From NCBI GenBank assembly GCA_019279435.1, contig JAAALK010000286.1:40051712-40115711 (forward strand): DNA of 64,000 bases. The letters run 5' to 3'. The translations under genes and the position numbers were made by a program. Within the stretch, counting starts at the first letter, position 1. The number at the start of each line of letters is the position of its first letter. The notes beneath the pieces were generated by a model, which was given only the letters and a program-made list of their open reading frames with translations, did not search any database and was not told the DNA's origin. This document shows positions 47,801-58,420 of the stretch, piece after piece. Origin of the DNA: Zizania palustris (lineage: Eukaryota > Streptophyta > Magnoliopsida > Poales > Poaceae).

Positions 47801-48682
47801 CGGCGTGCGCGGCTGTTACGCGCTTACGCGTGCGGGCCGCCTGGCCAATCGGGCGGTTTTTACAGGGCACATATTTTGGCTGATTTTTTATGGGATGTGT
47901 GCATGCGTGGGTGAGTGGCGACGGGTAAGGACGGATGACCACTGGCCGCTTTAATATAGCAGTGATATATTTATAAAAGTGACGTATAAGATACTATTAC
48001 TACTATCTGTATTGATATTTTTTAAAAAAATCATGACTATCTAAGTATTTAGATCACATGAAAAAAATAGGTGGCATCGCCTGATGAAAGGATTGAAAAA
48101 CCACATCCGTGAGCTGCATGCCTGCATGAGCATGGCGTTGCACATTTGCACGTACCTTGGAAGGTCGCAGCCATGAGGCTGCCACCTCCAGTGCTGGTAT
48201 CGGAGATCCGTCCTCCCGTACTTCTCGCACGCCGACTGCTCGGACATGAACCTGCACGCGCTCTCCTTGTACAGAGGGTACGCCGCCTCGTCGTACACCC
48301 ACCTACCGGAGAAGAGGTCGCACTCGTTCTGATCACCGGCGCTGCTACGGGACGGCGAAACGGTCGTCAGCGCCTTCTGGAGCACTGTGGTGGCATCAGC
48401 ATCTGCGGCAGGCGGCGGCACGGGCGGCGCATGCTGCGTCTCGGCGTCGGCGTCGCCGTTTTTGGTCGTGACGGAGACGGCGAGGACGACGAAGAGCACC
48501 AGCGCAAGCAGCACGAACGAGCTGAAGTGGCTCCAGAGGCTGACGCTGACGCTGACGCCCCACACCCTCGTCGCCTTCTTGGCCGCCTCGTCAACCTGCC
48601 ACGCGTCATCATGGCTTCCCCCGCCGCCGGTGGCGGCGGCCGAAGTACCCCGGCTCTTCCGCGGCGGAGTGCTCCCGGTCAT
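44802..48682 (-). CDS. TRICHOME BIREFRINGENCE-LIKE protein 1 (predicted polysaccharide O-acetyltransferase)
   Basis: Four minus-strand exons, 48156-48682, 46061-46232, 45471-45667 and 44802-45384, join in frame with GT-AG introns to 492 residues. The start is the first ATG in the frame. Residues about 52-72 are a transmembrane signal anchor (FVLLALVLFVVLAVSV). A TBL/PMR5N domain follows (CDLFSGRWVYDEAAYPLY ... YQHWRWQPHGCDLP). The PC-esterase domain has the GDSL motif (VFVGDSLNRNQW, GDS at 195-197) and the C-terminal DCIHWCLPG with Asp469 and His472 of the DXXH motif. TBL proteins are Golgi type II membrane enzymes that O-acetylate xylan, mannan or pectin; the substrate cannot be told here. 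The gene looks intact. Intron 1 (1.9 kb) carries MITE and Helitron insertions. Confidence 0.92.
46702..47371. mobile_element. Stowaway-like element with nested insertions (in TBL1 intron 1)
   Basis: It begins CTCTCTCCGTCC after TA and ends CTAGACGGAGGGAG before TA (47372-47373), typical Stowaway termini and target. At 670 bp it is longer than usual because it contains the Tourist-like copy at 46957-47297, and a GGGCCGTACCGG...GGCCGGCCC segment (46805-46885) that may be another small element. The pairing of the two ends as one element is inferred. Confidence 0.45.
46957..47297. mobile_element. Tourist-like MITE, single copy (in TBL1 intron 1)
   Basis: It is about 340 bp and homologous to each arm of the inverted dimer at 6946-7585, sharing TTCATAATCGGTGGATTATTC, TTTGACAATGTGATGCTACAG and TTAATCCTTCAAATTGATGTCC blocks. 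Ends are approximate and the target duplication is unclear. Confidence 0.55.
47516..47965 (-). mobile_element. Short non-autonomous Helitron (in TBL1 intron 1)
   Basis: On the minus strand it starts TCACTGCTATATTAAAG and ends with CTAG. The host base is A before the 5' end and T after CTAG, as expected for Helitron insertion between A and T. A GC-rich stretch and a tandem AAATTTAAAATAAAG repeat lie inside. It is related to the element at 51273-51670 over most of its length. No Rep/helicase coding sequence is present. Confidence 0.55.
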
Positions 48683-48881
48683 CTCGACGACGAAATGCCT
48701 CCAATAACTACCTATCGCCGCGCTCACCTAGCACGATCAATCGATCGATCCGACGATGCAATGGTGCAGTGGCCGACGGCCGGTTGCGATCACTAGCACG
48801 CACGATCAAATATGGCTCCTGCATGGGGGTCGAGTTGGTTCAGCTCAGTGGTCAGTGCAGTGCTGCAGGTGTTAACCCATC

Positions 48882-48890
48882 GCTTATAGT
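48882..48890 (-). promoter_or_regulatory. Possible TATA box of TBL gene 1
   Basis: On the minus strand ACTATAAGC lies about 200 bp upstream of the ATG at 48682. It is only a motif match, with no other promoter evidence. Confidence 0.3.
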
Positions 48891-51800
48891 AAAAGTATCC
48901 TTTTAGGTGAGAGTTGTTGTTGCCAATTGCCGTCGTTCTGGTGCACCTAAACTTCGTCTAGGAATCGTATCAACGTCCTAATTCTGCAACATATTTCATA
49001 TCACATCATCATGGTGTCAGGTTATCTATACTGCTACTGCACATTGCATATTTGCACACTTTACACAGGTAATATCATAGTGATGTTGAACAGAGATGTA
49101 TTCTGACCAATACAGAACAGTTGTTGGATGAGACTTGACCTTTCTGTCGAATAAAGATTGTTGGTTACTACTAGTATTGTACTATACTTTGATTACTACT
49201 GCACATTATATTTCATGTATTCACACATGGACACAAGTATATTAGAGATGAAGAACTGAGTATTCTGACCAATAAAGAACAGGGTAGACGAGAATTCAGC
49301 TCTGTCCGAAGAAAATTTGTTGATTAGTACTAGTATTGTACTTTGTAAAGTGAAAATTCCCTCATTGGCTTCTAAGTAAAGGTTTATATAAAATTGGGGC
49401 AAGTAGTATATGTGGAGCAGATGACCAATTACCAGCATCATTTGGTGAGATTCCAACGTTCCAACAAAGGCCAATAATCTAAAAGTACACATGCATGCCC
49501 TACAAACTAGCACTAACTACAGAGACTGATTAGATTAACAGATGAAGAGTGCTGCTCATTAATCACTTCAAGATTGGTTTTGCTGTGTAAATGTATGGGC
49601 AGTATCACCGTCAGAATATTTATCACTTGAAAAAAGTGTTTTTGATTATTTATCACCCGAACCTAAATTCATAGACTTGGATAATAATATGTCATTATAT
49701 AGACACAAAATTTTAGTAACAAATTATCAAATTTACTACATGTCAAGTATACACTAATATCCTGAAGCAGTGTTCTTTCAGTTTTTCTCATCATGTTTGT
49801 CTAAGTTACTTCCAGGGCAAAATATAATTCCTCATTATTACTACATCTGTTGATGTTGCTTATACTCTTATGAACAAAATTTGTGCTATCTGAAGGATTA
49901 TCTGAAGTTCTGAACAAGTACATGCATGTCAGCTTATGCTTGGAACAGGCTGTTTTCAGAATGGATGAGAAGGACCTGATTGTTTGTGTCTCCAATAGGG
50001 TTTTATCTGCATTTCCGGCTTCTGAATCAAAATTGCCAAGGTTGTACTTATCGCGATTGACAGCCCAAATCTTCTATTAGATCAGCAGATTAGCAAGCAC
50101 TACTTTGATGGCAGAACTGAACTCTGGATGAAATCAGGTGCATCGATATCTTCCTTCCCTTCTAAGATCGAGGCAAAGAAAACTTGCTGAATACAAAAGT
50201 TCAGAAGAAGGCATTTCTTTGTCCTTATCATTCTATATTCGATCTTAACTGCCTCGCATCACGAAATGATGTTGACCATCAAACCCACAGAGGAGACGCA
50301 ACCTACCCGTTGCATTGCATCAATTGGTCGACCTTGCAGTTCTTGTCTGATGAAGTCGACTTCACTTAGGAGCAGAGATCAGATTACTGTTGAATACCCA
50401 ACTGAACAACTTAACCATCACTCTTCAGAAAACCGGATAAGTGTTTGCAACTCCTTTAATTTCATGAGATTTGAACGGCACACTTGTATGGATTCATAAA
50501 CTAAAAGCGAGGTTAGAAAAGTGAAAAACAAAAGAGATCAATTTAACCTCCATAAACCAACACCATTAGCTGACGGAAAAATGCAGTAGCCACCAGCCAA
50601 GTAGAGCCAGTAGGCATTGGCGAGCAGTCACTTGTCACTTGTCAGCGTCTCAGGCGGAGAGGGTCGCTGAGTTCTACCATGAATTGATCAGAGTTCGCGC
50701 TTTGCGCAATTAAGAAGCACCTAAGCAACTAATAACAACAACCATCTTTTCGATCCACATTTGCATCCGAGTAAGAAAAAAAATATCGCGTGTATCTGAA
50801 GAAAATTTCACCCAAGTTAGCCTAGTGCGCCCCTGCCCCCAACTTGTCAGTTCCGATGAAGACATCGTCGGCAGGTTTGGAAGAAGCTAGGAAAGAAGCG
50901 TAGCTCATAGATGAATGGATGATTCCTGTCATTCTAAGTTCGTCCATGTTAGCCTAAGCAATGATCAACCGTAATGCGTTATTGGCCAATTTATAATCTT
51001 CACATTGGGTGCACTTGCTTGAGCTGCGGTTTGTGAGTCACAATCAAACCGTATGCAAATTTAAAATTGATTTTTCAACCCTTTCTTTATTTTTTTATTT
51101 TTGTAGCCAAAATTGTTTATCGGTTTTATTGTTTTTTAGTATTGTCTACCGTTGATTTGTTTGATGAATAATTTAAACTCTCTGGTGAATTTGATTATTG
51201 GGACTGATTATCCCGTGTCAGAGTAAAAATAGTTTAATGTTCTTGAGTGAATGATATAATACTAGTCAGAGGCATGTGCTTTGCAACAAAAACTTATTTT
51301 GCAACAGGATATTTGCGTAAAATTAATGTTTCTGTATGATTTTTTTAGAAATCTAAGTGTTTTTACATAAAATTCGTACATCCGCGTAAAAATAAAGAAA
51401 TTAAAAAATTGAATTGCAAAAATATATTTTTTTATTTTTTATTTTTTCTCGTTCTTTTCGGTTGCTACATGCATGCGTGCCCATTTTTTTCGATTGCTGC
51501 ATGCTTTGTGCGGCCGGGAGGTGTGCGCACGGCGGTCCGTGGCGTGCGACCGGCGGTGCGGTTTTTATAGGGTATAAGTTTTGACCGATTTTTTTAGGGA
51601 TGTGGGAAGACACGAACGGTGGGTTGCGGACGGAGGATACGGAAATCTGGACGCTTTATAATAGTAGAGACTTATTGTTTTTATATTAAGTGTCAATTTA
51701 TGGGTATTTATGAGTAATTTAGAGCAACTTCAAATAGGTATAATTACAAAATTAGGCTAGTTGTCATGATAATAGGATCTTCACAATATTGAAAGCACTA

Positions 51801-52375
51801 GTTTATTCCCATATTATGATTATTTGTTAAGTTATAAATAATTTTATTGCTCAATAAATAATTCGTTATTGATTAAATTCTAATACTGATTTAATGACTC
51901 CCAAAAGCCAAAGGGCCTTTCACCAGTAGGAGACGTGAGTATAGTAGAACACAACTACTGGCTAATGGGCTTGAATGCGGTAGCATCAGAACAGATCACG
52001 GCCCACTAACCAGTGGCAGACAAATGGGTCGAGTATAAGAAAAAGGCCCAAATAAAATCTGAATTGGGCCCAAAATGTCTCTCGTTATCCCACTCGGCCC
52101 ACATTTTTACTGGAATTTATTTTTGTTTTTTTAAGAGGACTCAAATTCCTGCATCCAAACACAAATTACACAACTGCAAGTCTGCAACTCATGGTGATCA
52201 AATTGCTACTCAAGAGAGCGTGTTTCAGATTACGAGATTTCCAAATTGGATGCAAGATCGCGGCTTTGTACATGCAAGAAAACGGCGGAGCAGATTGAGG
52301 TTTCAGCCACGTTTGCTGCATTCGACGACGGCTAGATTAGTGACGACGAGTCGACGAGGTGATATCGTTCAGATT
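48891..52375. other. Intergenic DNA between the two TBL genes
   Basis: About 3.5 kb, AT-rich, with only short unrecognised open frames. Apart from the Helitron at 51273-51670 and GGCCCA-rich sequence near 52000-52100 nothing is recognised. It should include the promoter of TBL gene 1 (right of 48682) and the 3' end of TBL gene 2 (left of 52376). Confidence 0.55.
51273..51670 (-). mobile_element. Short non-autonomous Helitron between TBL genes
   Basis: On the minus strand it starts TCTCTACTATTATAAAGCG and ends GCACATGCCTCTGACTAG followed by T, the Helitron 3' signature. The internal sequence parallels 47516-47965 (GTTTTTATAGGGT / GTTTTTACAGGGC, CTTTGCAACA). The base before the 5' end is G rather than A, so the 5' boundary is less certain. 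Confidence 0.5.
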
Positions 52376-55368
52376 TCAAAGCGCCTGGTCGCGCGCGGGG
52401 AAGAAGAGCTTCCAGTAGAGCAGCTCGTTCCAGGCGTCGGGCACGCCGGGGAGGCACCAGTGGGTGCAGTCGGCGTAGCTACTCGGATCGGCCAGCTGCT
52501 CCGGCGTCGGCTGCGCCCACTGCTTCTGATAGATCTGCGTGTGCGCGTCGCGGCGGCGCTCCGACATCTGGGTGACGTTCACCACCCCGACTGGCACCGG
52601 CGACGACGCCAGCACCTCGCCGGTGATCTGCATCATACGCCTGCTGGTGCTCCCCCGGTACGACGCGTCCGCAATCGGTGACGTCTGGTTGTAGCAGTTG
52701 TCGTCGCCGCTGCCGGCGTGCGTGGGCGACGCCGTGACGAAGAACACCCGCACGGTCTTGGGGTCCACGTTGCTCTCCAGCCACCGCACCACCTGGTACA
52801 GTACCAGCCGGTACGCCTCCTCCGTCTCCATCTCCACGATGTCCTTGCTCATGTCGTCGTCCGCGCCTCTCCTTCAGACCAAAAATCTGAATCAATTCGT
52901 GCTTGGATTAAGGAAAGCTGGATGCTGGAGACGGCAGCTTACAGGATCTGGATCTTGTCGCTGGTCATCCACCAGAGGTAGGAGTTGAACACGAGCACGT
53001 CGGCGCCCTTCCAGAACCTCGAGTGCTTGTTCATGGGGGCGCCCCGGATGACTCGGTTTTCGAGGCGGTGCTCCACGGCGTCGTCGGAGTTAGACTCGGC
53101 CAGCAGCGGCGCCCAGTAGAACTCGATGGTGGCGTCGTAGTCCTGCCACAGTAGCGACCATCGCGATCTCAGTGAGCAGCGGAAGCTAACCTTAATCGAT
53201 CAGGCGAGAAACGGTGGAGGAAGAAGACACCTTGGCTCTGAAGATGCTGAGCGCGTCGACTGTCTCGAAGGATCTGGAGCCCTCGGGAATGGCGCCGTGG
53301 AGGAGGCAGAGCAGCGAGACGTACTGGCCGCGGTTCAGCGAGTCGCCGACGAACAGCATCCGCTTGCCGCGCAGCATCTCCAGCATCACCGTCGCGTTGA
53401 AGCTGCAAGCCAAGAGCAGAGCAGAGTGATGACGAGAACGATGCAGTACTTCCCTGAATTCAGATGACATTTTTCCTCTAAAACTTGAATAATTAAGATG
53501 ATTATCAATCAGCAATACAAATCTTTGCACTCTAATTTTATATCGATAGAAAATAACCGTCCTTTTTTGCTCTATATCATATCAACTTAGATTATAATAA
53601 TCTAACTTAATCTAGCTTATAGGCTCAAAATGCAAAATAGTTTATTGAACAAACTTATTAAATTGGTGGAATGCAACTTTTTCATCTTACCAGTGACCAC
53701 TGTCATCCCAGATCTAAATCATAACCCCTCGTTATCCAAATAATTTATTTTAATACTATTTTAGTTTTTTATGATCTAAACACAATAATCTTCTCTAAAT
53801 TATTATAAGACATGTTATTATAATATCAACCTATAATGGAGACATTAATATCTCAAACTGAAACAGAAAAGGCCTTACAGTTTTAAGATGATTATTAACA
53901 ATTTTGGTGAATGTTTTGCTCTTTCTGTGAGTGGTCTGAGCGACTGAGCCTGACGCTCACATGGCACCTGCACCTCTGAGGTCTGTGATTTCGTCAAATG
54001 CAAACTTATGGCCGGAGTCCACTGCATGATGGCAACCTGACCCATAAAACCAACCAAAACCTGGCACGTAGGACCACACGAGCATGGTTTGTATCATTCT
54101 ACTGTCACTTAGAGTCTGAGACCTCCCATTTTCAAACCAAACTTTCAAAGAGGGAATGAATCGTCGTCACCGACTGAATCTTTTCCCCAGAAAGACGTAT
54201 ACGATGTACACACGGCAGTATGACACGCAGTTAAATGATCTCAAAATCAAGCATGGGTCACTGCCTAAATCTGCTCAAGCTTATAAAAACTTGTTTCATT
54301 TCGATCCGTTGTACACTAGCTTGAATTTTGTGCATGCATGCTGCGATCTCAATCTGTGTCCACAAGAACACAGCAATGAGCAACCAGTTGGGGCAATTCT
54401 GTACTCCTCTCCTACAGCTTTGGACATTGGAGTGCTCAAACCTATGAACTGAAAGTTGATTTTGTTACTGCTGTCTATGAGGACAAGTTCATCAGAGCTT
54501 ATCACTGGCAGTACTAGGACGAGTAATTAACTTTTGCCAGTTGCCTCTGTCCAGGACATGACATACCTACCTACTGCTGTCCTTCCATGCAAACTGCAAA
54601 GACCCTACAATGAATTATTGGCGTCCTTGAAGTCGTCACTAATTAGCATGCACGGCAGTCTCGAGATGCTCACACGAGTAATTTGTTGGATTTTAAACCT
54701 TTGTAAAAAAAACAGAACTAAATCTCAGTAATCTTTCAGTTAATTACAGGCTTAATGCAGCTGAGCAATGGTGAATGAGTGAGTGAGTGAGTGAGTGAGT
54801 GAGTGAGTGAGTGACTGACTCACTGGCAGTTTCTTTGGGCAAAGCTGGGCATAGGATTCTATGATTCTATCCTTGTTAATGGAGCAAGCGAGTGAGGGAG
54901 AGGGAGAGGGAGAGGGAGAGGGAGGTCGCCGGAGGAGGGAGGAGTACCTGGGAAGGGAGCAGCCGCGCGGCTGCCAGCGCCAGTGCTGGTACGCCTTGTC
55001 GGGGCGGCCGTGAGCCTGGCACGCCAGCTGCGGCTGGATGTAGGGGCACTCCCCCTCGGCGTACCACGGTCGCGCCGCCTCGTCGTACACCCACTCCCCG
55101 TCCCCGACGTCGCACCCCGCCGGCGCCGCGCCCACCGCGAACGGCAGCAGCTCCGACGCCTCCTCGCCGCCACCCTGCATACATTGTCGTCGTTGCGACG
55201 GCATCCACCCGAAAAATAAGCTCCCGCAGCATGCACGCGCTGGGCGCTGACTGCAACTGCATTGTAGGACACTAGGACACGTACCTGTGCGCCGGCGACG
55301 GACAAGAATGGCCCCGCCGCGGCGGCGACGAGTGCCACGACGGCGAGCACGCCCTTCATTGCTTGCAT
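52376..55368 (-). CDS. TRICHOME BIREFRINGENCE-LIKE protein 2 (predicted polysaccharide O-acetyltransferase)
   Basis: Five minus-strand exons, 55285-55368, 54948-55174, 53231-53402, 52943-53142 and 52376-52871, join in frame with GT-AG introns to 392 residues. Start is the first ATG of the frame (a second Met follows three codons on). The N-terminus is a hydrophobic signal or signal anchor (MKGVLAVVALVAAAAGPFLS). The TBL domain has CDVGDGEWVYDEAARPWY and YQHWRWQPRGCSLP. The PC-esterase domain has LFVGDSLNRGQY (GDS at 123-125) and DCTHWCLPGVPDAWNELLY (Asp362, His365). It is a tandem paralogue of the gene at 44802-48682: the GDSL exon is 172 bp in both, and the three downstream intron positions and phases agree. 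It has a shorter N-terminus and one extra 5' intron. The short form resembles the TBL37-43 type, but this is from memory. Confidence 0.92.
54776..54813. repeat. (GAGT)n microsatellite in TBL2 intron 2
   Basis: About nine GAGT units lie inside the 1.5-kb intron 2 of TBL gene 2. Confidence 0.9.
54894..54924. repeat. (GGGAGA)n repeat next to TBL2 exon 2 donor
   Basis: About five GGGAGA units lie within intron 2, ending roughly 23 bp from the splice donor at 54947. In the transcript this is a pyrimidine tract (CCCTCT repeats) just inside the intron. Confidence 0.85.
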
Positions 55369-55496
55369 TGCAGATTTGCAGCTGGTTCTGTTTTCTTTTC
55401 CCAAAGACGCGAGGGGGAGAGGCGCATTGGGATCTGAGGTGAGAGCTAGCTCGCGAGCTCGCAGCGGTTAGTGACTGAATTGGAGTCTTTGCTGCA

Positions 55497-55504
55497 GATA
55501 TATC
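55497..55504 (-). promoter_or_regulatory. Possible TATA box of TBL gene 2
   Basis: On the minus strand GATATATC lies about 130 bp upstream of the ATG at 55368. It is a motif match only. Confidence 0.3.
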
Positions 55505-56078
55505 GCAAGGACAGGAGCTCTAACTCTGTCCCAACAACCGCACCGTGGGGAGGACGACATTACACCTTCTGTTCTACGAATTCACCGCTTTTCTTCTCGA
55601 CATTTTTACTGTTGGGGAGTTCATCGTATAACTCTCTTTAGATGCACTTTCAATATTTACTCTCCGAATATCAATAATATTGAGTCAGAAAGATAAATCT
55701 TGAATTTTAATTTAAAGGGATAGTATATGATAATTTTTTCTGTTACTGTTGCGGCACATTACTGTACACTGCTAGCACCTTAAGGGAGATGCGTTTTACT
55801 GACAGCTGTTTTTTAAAAAATAATTGTTTAATGAAGAATTTTACTATTTTTGATAGAGAGCTATCAAACTTAAGTCATTCATCATATTCATCTAACAGTT
55901 GAGATTAATATAGTACCTCCTAGTACTTGGTAGGCATAAAATGGTATTTTTTGAAATAAAAGGGTATTTTCGTATTTTTATGTATAATTTGTGCAGGGAC
56001 TGTAAGGTGGTAGCATAACCAGTAGAGAGTCGGTATGTCGTCGACATGCCATGGACAGCACGGTGCAATCGACGTAGG
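55505..56078. other. Upstream region of TBL gene 2, no other feature
   Basis: AT-rich DNA between the TBL2 promoter and the LTR element. The last five bases GTAGG are the left target duplication of that element. Confidence 0.55.
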
Positions 56079-57101
56079 TGTTGGGGAAATATATTTCCCT
56101 TAAACAGGGGCCAAATGACGTCAGCCTCCGACATCCTTCGGCCCAGAGTCAGGTACTGTCGGAGCCTGTTTTCTCTCTAAGTATTGTTTCCAGGTCCCAA
56201 GGTGCCTTTCGGGGTCCGTAGCTTCGGAGCCCTCAGACCAGGAGGTCCGGCCCGGAGCCCACAGTCCGGGCCCTGGCGCGAGGCGCCGGAGGCACCCTCC
56301 GGGCGCAGAAGTCCGGAAGCCGCCCTCCGGAGCCAAATTCGGAGGCCGCCCTCCGGAGTCCAGTCCGGAGGCCGTCCTCCGGAGTCCAGTCCGGAGGCCA
56401 CCCTCCGGGAGTCCAGTCCGGAGGCCACCCTCCGAGAGCCAGGTCCAGAGGCCATCCTCCGGAGTCCAGTTCGGAGGCCGCCCTCCGGAGTCCAGTTCGG
56501 AGGCCACCCTCCGAGAGCCGGGTCCAGAGGCCATCCTCCGGAGTCCAGTTCGGAGGCCGCCCTCCGGAGTCCAGTCCGGAGGCCACCCCCCGAGAGCCAA
56601 GTCCGGAGGCCGCCCTCCGGAGTCCCGTCCGGAGACTGCCCTCCGGAGCATGCTTCGAAGCTCCCCCCAGCCTCTACCTTCGGTGTATCTTCTAGCTGGT
56701 CAAAGCCTGGCGCAGTCTGACAAGTCAGTAAAGCTGTAAAGTTGTCTGGCGCCTTTTGTACCGTAGCTAACTCCTTTTCCCCTCTCTGCCCCTATGAGCC
56801 TAGGGCTCATAAGGGGCATCCCAGCCTTTTCCTCTGACCTGCGTGCCTATAAAAGCAGGGCCAAGCCCTTGTAACGGGGGAACATGCTCCAGGGGGGCCA
56901 TGAAACCCTGGAGTTATCTTCTTCACATCAAGGCACACCATGCCGAATCCACTACAAACTGGACGTAGGGCTATTATCCCCTAGGGGAGGCCCGAACCAG
57001 TATAAACTCCATCTCCCTCTGAGAGAACCCATCGAGGTTCATTCTTCACATCATACACCATCACAGGAAAACCTGCTGGAACTAACGCAATTGTTCCAAC
57101 A
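56079..57101 (+). repeat. 5' LTR of non-autonomous element
   Basis: It is 1023 bp; the 3' copy lacks 20 bp near 56150-56170. A TATA box CTATAAAAG is at 56847-56855. The U3 part (56312-56649) holds 13 tandem units of 26-27 bp, most able to form a hairpin around TCCGGAGG/CCTCCGGA. Confidence 0.93.
56312..56649 (+). repeat. Hairpin-unit tandem array in U3 of 5' LTR
   Basis: Thirteen units of 26-27 bp occur, with TCCGGAGGCCGCCCTCCGGA as the best form (8-bp stem, 4-nt loop). Variants carry TTCGGAGG or TCCAGAGG. The array lies 200-530 bp upstream of the TATA box and is repeated at 63137-63474. Confidence 0.88.
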
Positions 57102-57103
57102 GT

Positions 57104-57121
57104 TGGCGCCGTCCGTGGGGA
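57104..57121 (+). other. Primer binding site of non-autonomous element
   Basis: TGGCGCCGTCCGTGGGGA is identical to the PBS of Gypsy A at 25091-25108 and starts two bases after the LTR. Confidence 0.85.
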
Positions 57122-57430
57122 CTTAGACTAGAAGCTAAGTTCTCTACCACTGCCTGCAATTCGAAGCACGCCTGCGGGGGGAGCTTCGAAGCTTTCTGCT
57201 TCGCGCACCCTTCGGCAAGGGGCTTCGGGTGCAGTCCGAAGGCCAATTTCCGCCTTCCCTTGCCCTCCGCATACCGGGGCTCGCCACCCAGCAAGGGGCT
57301 CCGCTTTGTGCGTCGGAGGTCATCGAGGTCCCTAGGGGCTACGAGGCCAACCTTCAGCCATCTCGCGAGGTATGTCTGCTGTCCGAAGCACTACCTCGAC
57401 GTGCCATGTCGTAACCATTTTAATGCATTT

Positions 57431-58420
57431 TCGAAGCCTTGCTTCGCCCCAAAAAATCGAACCCGAAGCCTTGCTTCGCCTTATTGAAAATCCGAAGCCT
57501 TGCTTCGCCTTATTTAAAATCCGAAGCACCGCTTCGCCGTGTTGAAAAACCGAAGCCTTGCTTCGCCTTTTTTAAAACTCGAAGCCCTGCTTCGCCTTAT
57601 TGAAAATCTGAAGACTTGCTTCGCCTTATTTAAAATCCGAAGCACCGCTTCGCCGTGTTGAAAAACCGAAGCCTTGCTTCGCCTTATTTAAAACTCGAAG
57701 CCTTGCTTCGCCTTATTGAAAATCCGAAGCCTTGCTTCGCCTTATTTAAAATCCGAAGCACCGCTTCGCCGTGTTGAAAAACCGAAGCCTTGCTTCGCCT
57801 TGTTTAAAAAACCGAAGCCTTGCTTCGCCTTGTTTAAAAAACCGAAGCTTTGCTTCGCCTTGTTTAAAAAACCGAAGCCTTGCTTCGCCTTGTTTTAAAA
57901 CCCGAAGCCTTGCTTCGCCTTGTTTAAAAAACCGAAGCCTTGCTTCGCCTTATTAAAATCCGAAGCACCACTTCGCCTTGTTTTAAAACCCGAAGCCTTG
58001 CTTCGCCTTATTTAAAAACCGAAGCCTTGCTTCGCCTTATTAAAATCCGAAGCACCGCTTCGCCTTGTTTTAAAACCCGAAGCCTTGCTTCGCCTTATTT
58101 AAAAACCCGAAGCCTTGCTTCGCCTTATTTAAAAACCGAAGCCTTGCTTCGCCTTATTAAAATCCGAAGCACCGCTTCGCCTTGTTTTAAAACCCGAAGC
58201 CTTGCTTCGCCTTATTTAAAAACCCGAAGCCTTGCTTCGCCTTATTTAAAAACCGAAGCCTTGCTTCGCCTTATTAAAATCCGAAGCACCGCTTCGCCTT
58301 GTTTGAAAAACCGAAGCCATGCTTCGGCGTATTAAAATCCGAAGCACTGCTTCGCCTTATTGAAAAACTGAAGCACTGCTTCACCTTATTTAAAAAACCG
58401 AAGCCTCGCTTCGCTTTTCA
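57431..58420 (+). repeat. Tandem array of about 34 CGAAGC-NNN-GCTTCG hairpin units
   Basis: Nearly every unit contains CGAAGCCTTGCTTCG (6-bp stem, 3-nt loop) or the variant CGAAGCACCGCTTCG, separated by AT-rich linkers such as CCTTATTTAAAA. Mean spacing is about 29 bp. Variants alternate in a higher-order pattern of roughly 90-150 bp. The array lies between the 5' leader and the antisense gene. Open frames through it are repeats of the same peptide and not credible genes. Confidence 0.9.

Noticed and set aside
56121..56720. Open frames of 92-178 codons with repeats of RRPPSGVQ-like or GGRPPDW-like peptides
   Set aside because: They are translations of the 26-bp LTR repeat array; the same frames recur in the 3' LTR.
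57716..58335. Frames encoding repeated KPCFALFK or LASPCLKNRS peptides
   Set aside because: They are products of the hairpin repeat array in different frames, without a start context or known relatives.
57431..58420. Regular short repeats resembling a CRISPR array
   Set aside because: The spacers are near-identical AT-rich linkers rather than unique sequences, there are no cas genes, and the context is a plant LTR retrotransposon.
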